Program-made: the position numbers and the translations under genes | Notes under the pieces: generated by a model | Seen by the model: the letters and a program-made list of their open reading frames with translations, nothing else | Told to the model about the DNA's origin: nothing | Database searches by the model: none | Assembly: GCA_947459875.1 (NCBI GenBank) | Contig: CANHFG010000017.1 | Span: forward strand, 1 to 34,420 | From: Ignavibacteria bacterium | GTDB taxonomy: Bacteria; Bacteroidota; Ignavibacteria; Kapaibacteriales; Kapaibacteriaceae | Length of the DNA stretch: 34,420 nucleotides | Reading direction: 5' to 3' | Part shown: positions 34,303-34,420 of the stretch, in pieces | Layout of the letters: each line of letters starts with the position of its first letter | Position numbering within the stretch: position 1 is the first letter of the stretch

Positions 34303-34420
34303 AAGTGACGAGTGACAAGTGACGAGTGACAAGTGACGAGTGACAAGTGACGAGTGACAAGTGACGAGTGACAAGTGACGAGTGACGAGTGACGAGTGAC
34401 AAGTGACGAGTGACAAGTGA
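34303..34420. repeat. 7-bp tandem repeat (RAGTGAC), running off the window end
   Basis: Sixteen full units of (A/G)AGTGAC and one partial unit run from 34303 to 34420. AAGTGAC and GAGTGAC mostly alternate, giving a 14-bp higher-order period, with three GAGTGAC units in a row at 34380-34400. The array lies just upstream of the lipoprotein gene and has no stop codon in that gene's frame. It continues beyond the window, so its full size is unknown. Confidence 0.95.

Noticed and set aside
34297-34416. A 40-residue N-terminal extension of the TolB-like protein (MSLVTCHSS...)
   Set aside because: It is encoded by the 7-bp tandem repeat, and it would bury the clear lipoprotein signal starting at 34296.

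Overview
The window reads as a compact, moderately GC-rich chromosomal segment from the Bacteroidota/Chlorobiota-Ignavibacteriota-Kapabacteria lineage. This placement is inferred from gene content and signals, not from an rRNA gene. The supporting signs are: secreted proteins with a type IX secretion (T9SS) C-terminal sorting domain, a DUF3078 outer-membrane protein, BshC of bacillithiol synthesis, a -7 promoter box of the form TAnnTT(T/C)G ahead of most transcription units, and many genes without a Shine-Dalgarno sequence. I found no tRNA, rRNA, CRISPR array, prophage or insertion sequence. Almost all genes are housekeeping or envelope genes, and I see no clear new defence or biosynthetic system.

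Layout. 1-394: six copies of a palindromic repeat, then a terminator and a degenerate octamer repeat behind rpsU. 395-3103 (minus strand): terC, a sugar-phosphate isomerase, an uncharacterised lysine-rich protein and rpsU. 3128-4498 (plus): a succinate-semialdehyde-type dehydrogenase, divergent from terC across a 24-bp gap with two overlapping promoter boxes. 4485-13395 (minus): one tightly packed operon running S8 peptidase, tandem amidohydrolase, bshC, carotenoid desaturase, LEA2-like lipoprotein, CNNM/CBS membrane protein. 13507-14463 (plus): DUF3078 protein. 14441-16474 (minus): ligA. 16535-27106 (plus): a 1659-residue T9SS metalloprotease, free-Met-(R)-sulfoxide reductase, a lamin-tail secreted protein, ppk1 and a LolC/E-type permease. 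27052-31606 (minus): lepA, two signal peptidases and hemW. 31792-32154 (plus): an NTF2-like protein with a palindromic operator and a strong terminator. 32278-34296 (minus): a TolB-like lipoprotein and an outer-membrane barrel. 34303-34420: a 7-bp tandem repeat running off the window.

How the genes fit together. Several act in the envelope and in secretion: two signal peptidases, a LolC/E-like permease, T9SS cargo, outer-membrane barrels and lipoproteins. Others act in redox and stress: BshC, MsrC, polyphosphate kinase, a carotenoid desaturase and HemW. lepA with lepB is a conserved pairing. The rest are translation and replication housekeeping genes (rpsU, ligA).

The observations I find most worth checking are non-coding. 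They are the strong excess of the heptamer AGGGGGC over its T, C and G variants in all reading frames; the back-to-back overlapping -7 boxes between terC and the aldehyde dehydrogenase, which predict leaderless mRNAs on both sides; the palindromic repeat family, including copies abutting the lepA promoter; and the operator-like palindrome before the NTF2-like gene.
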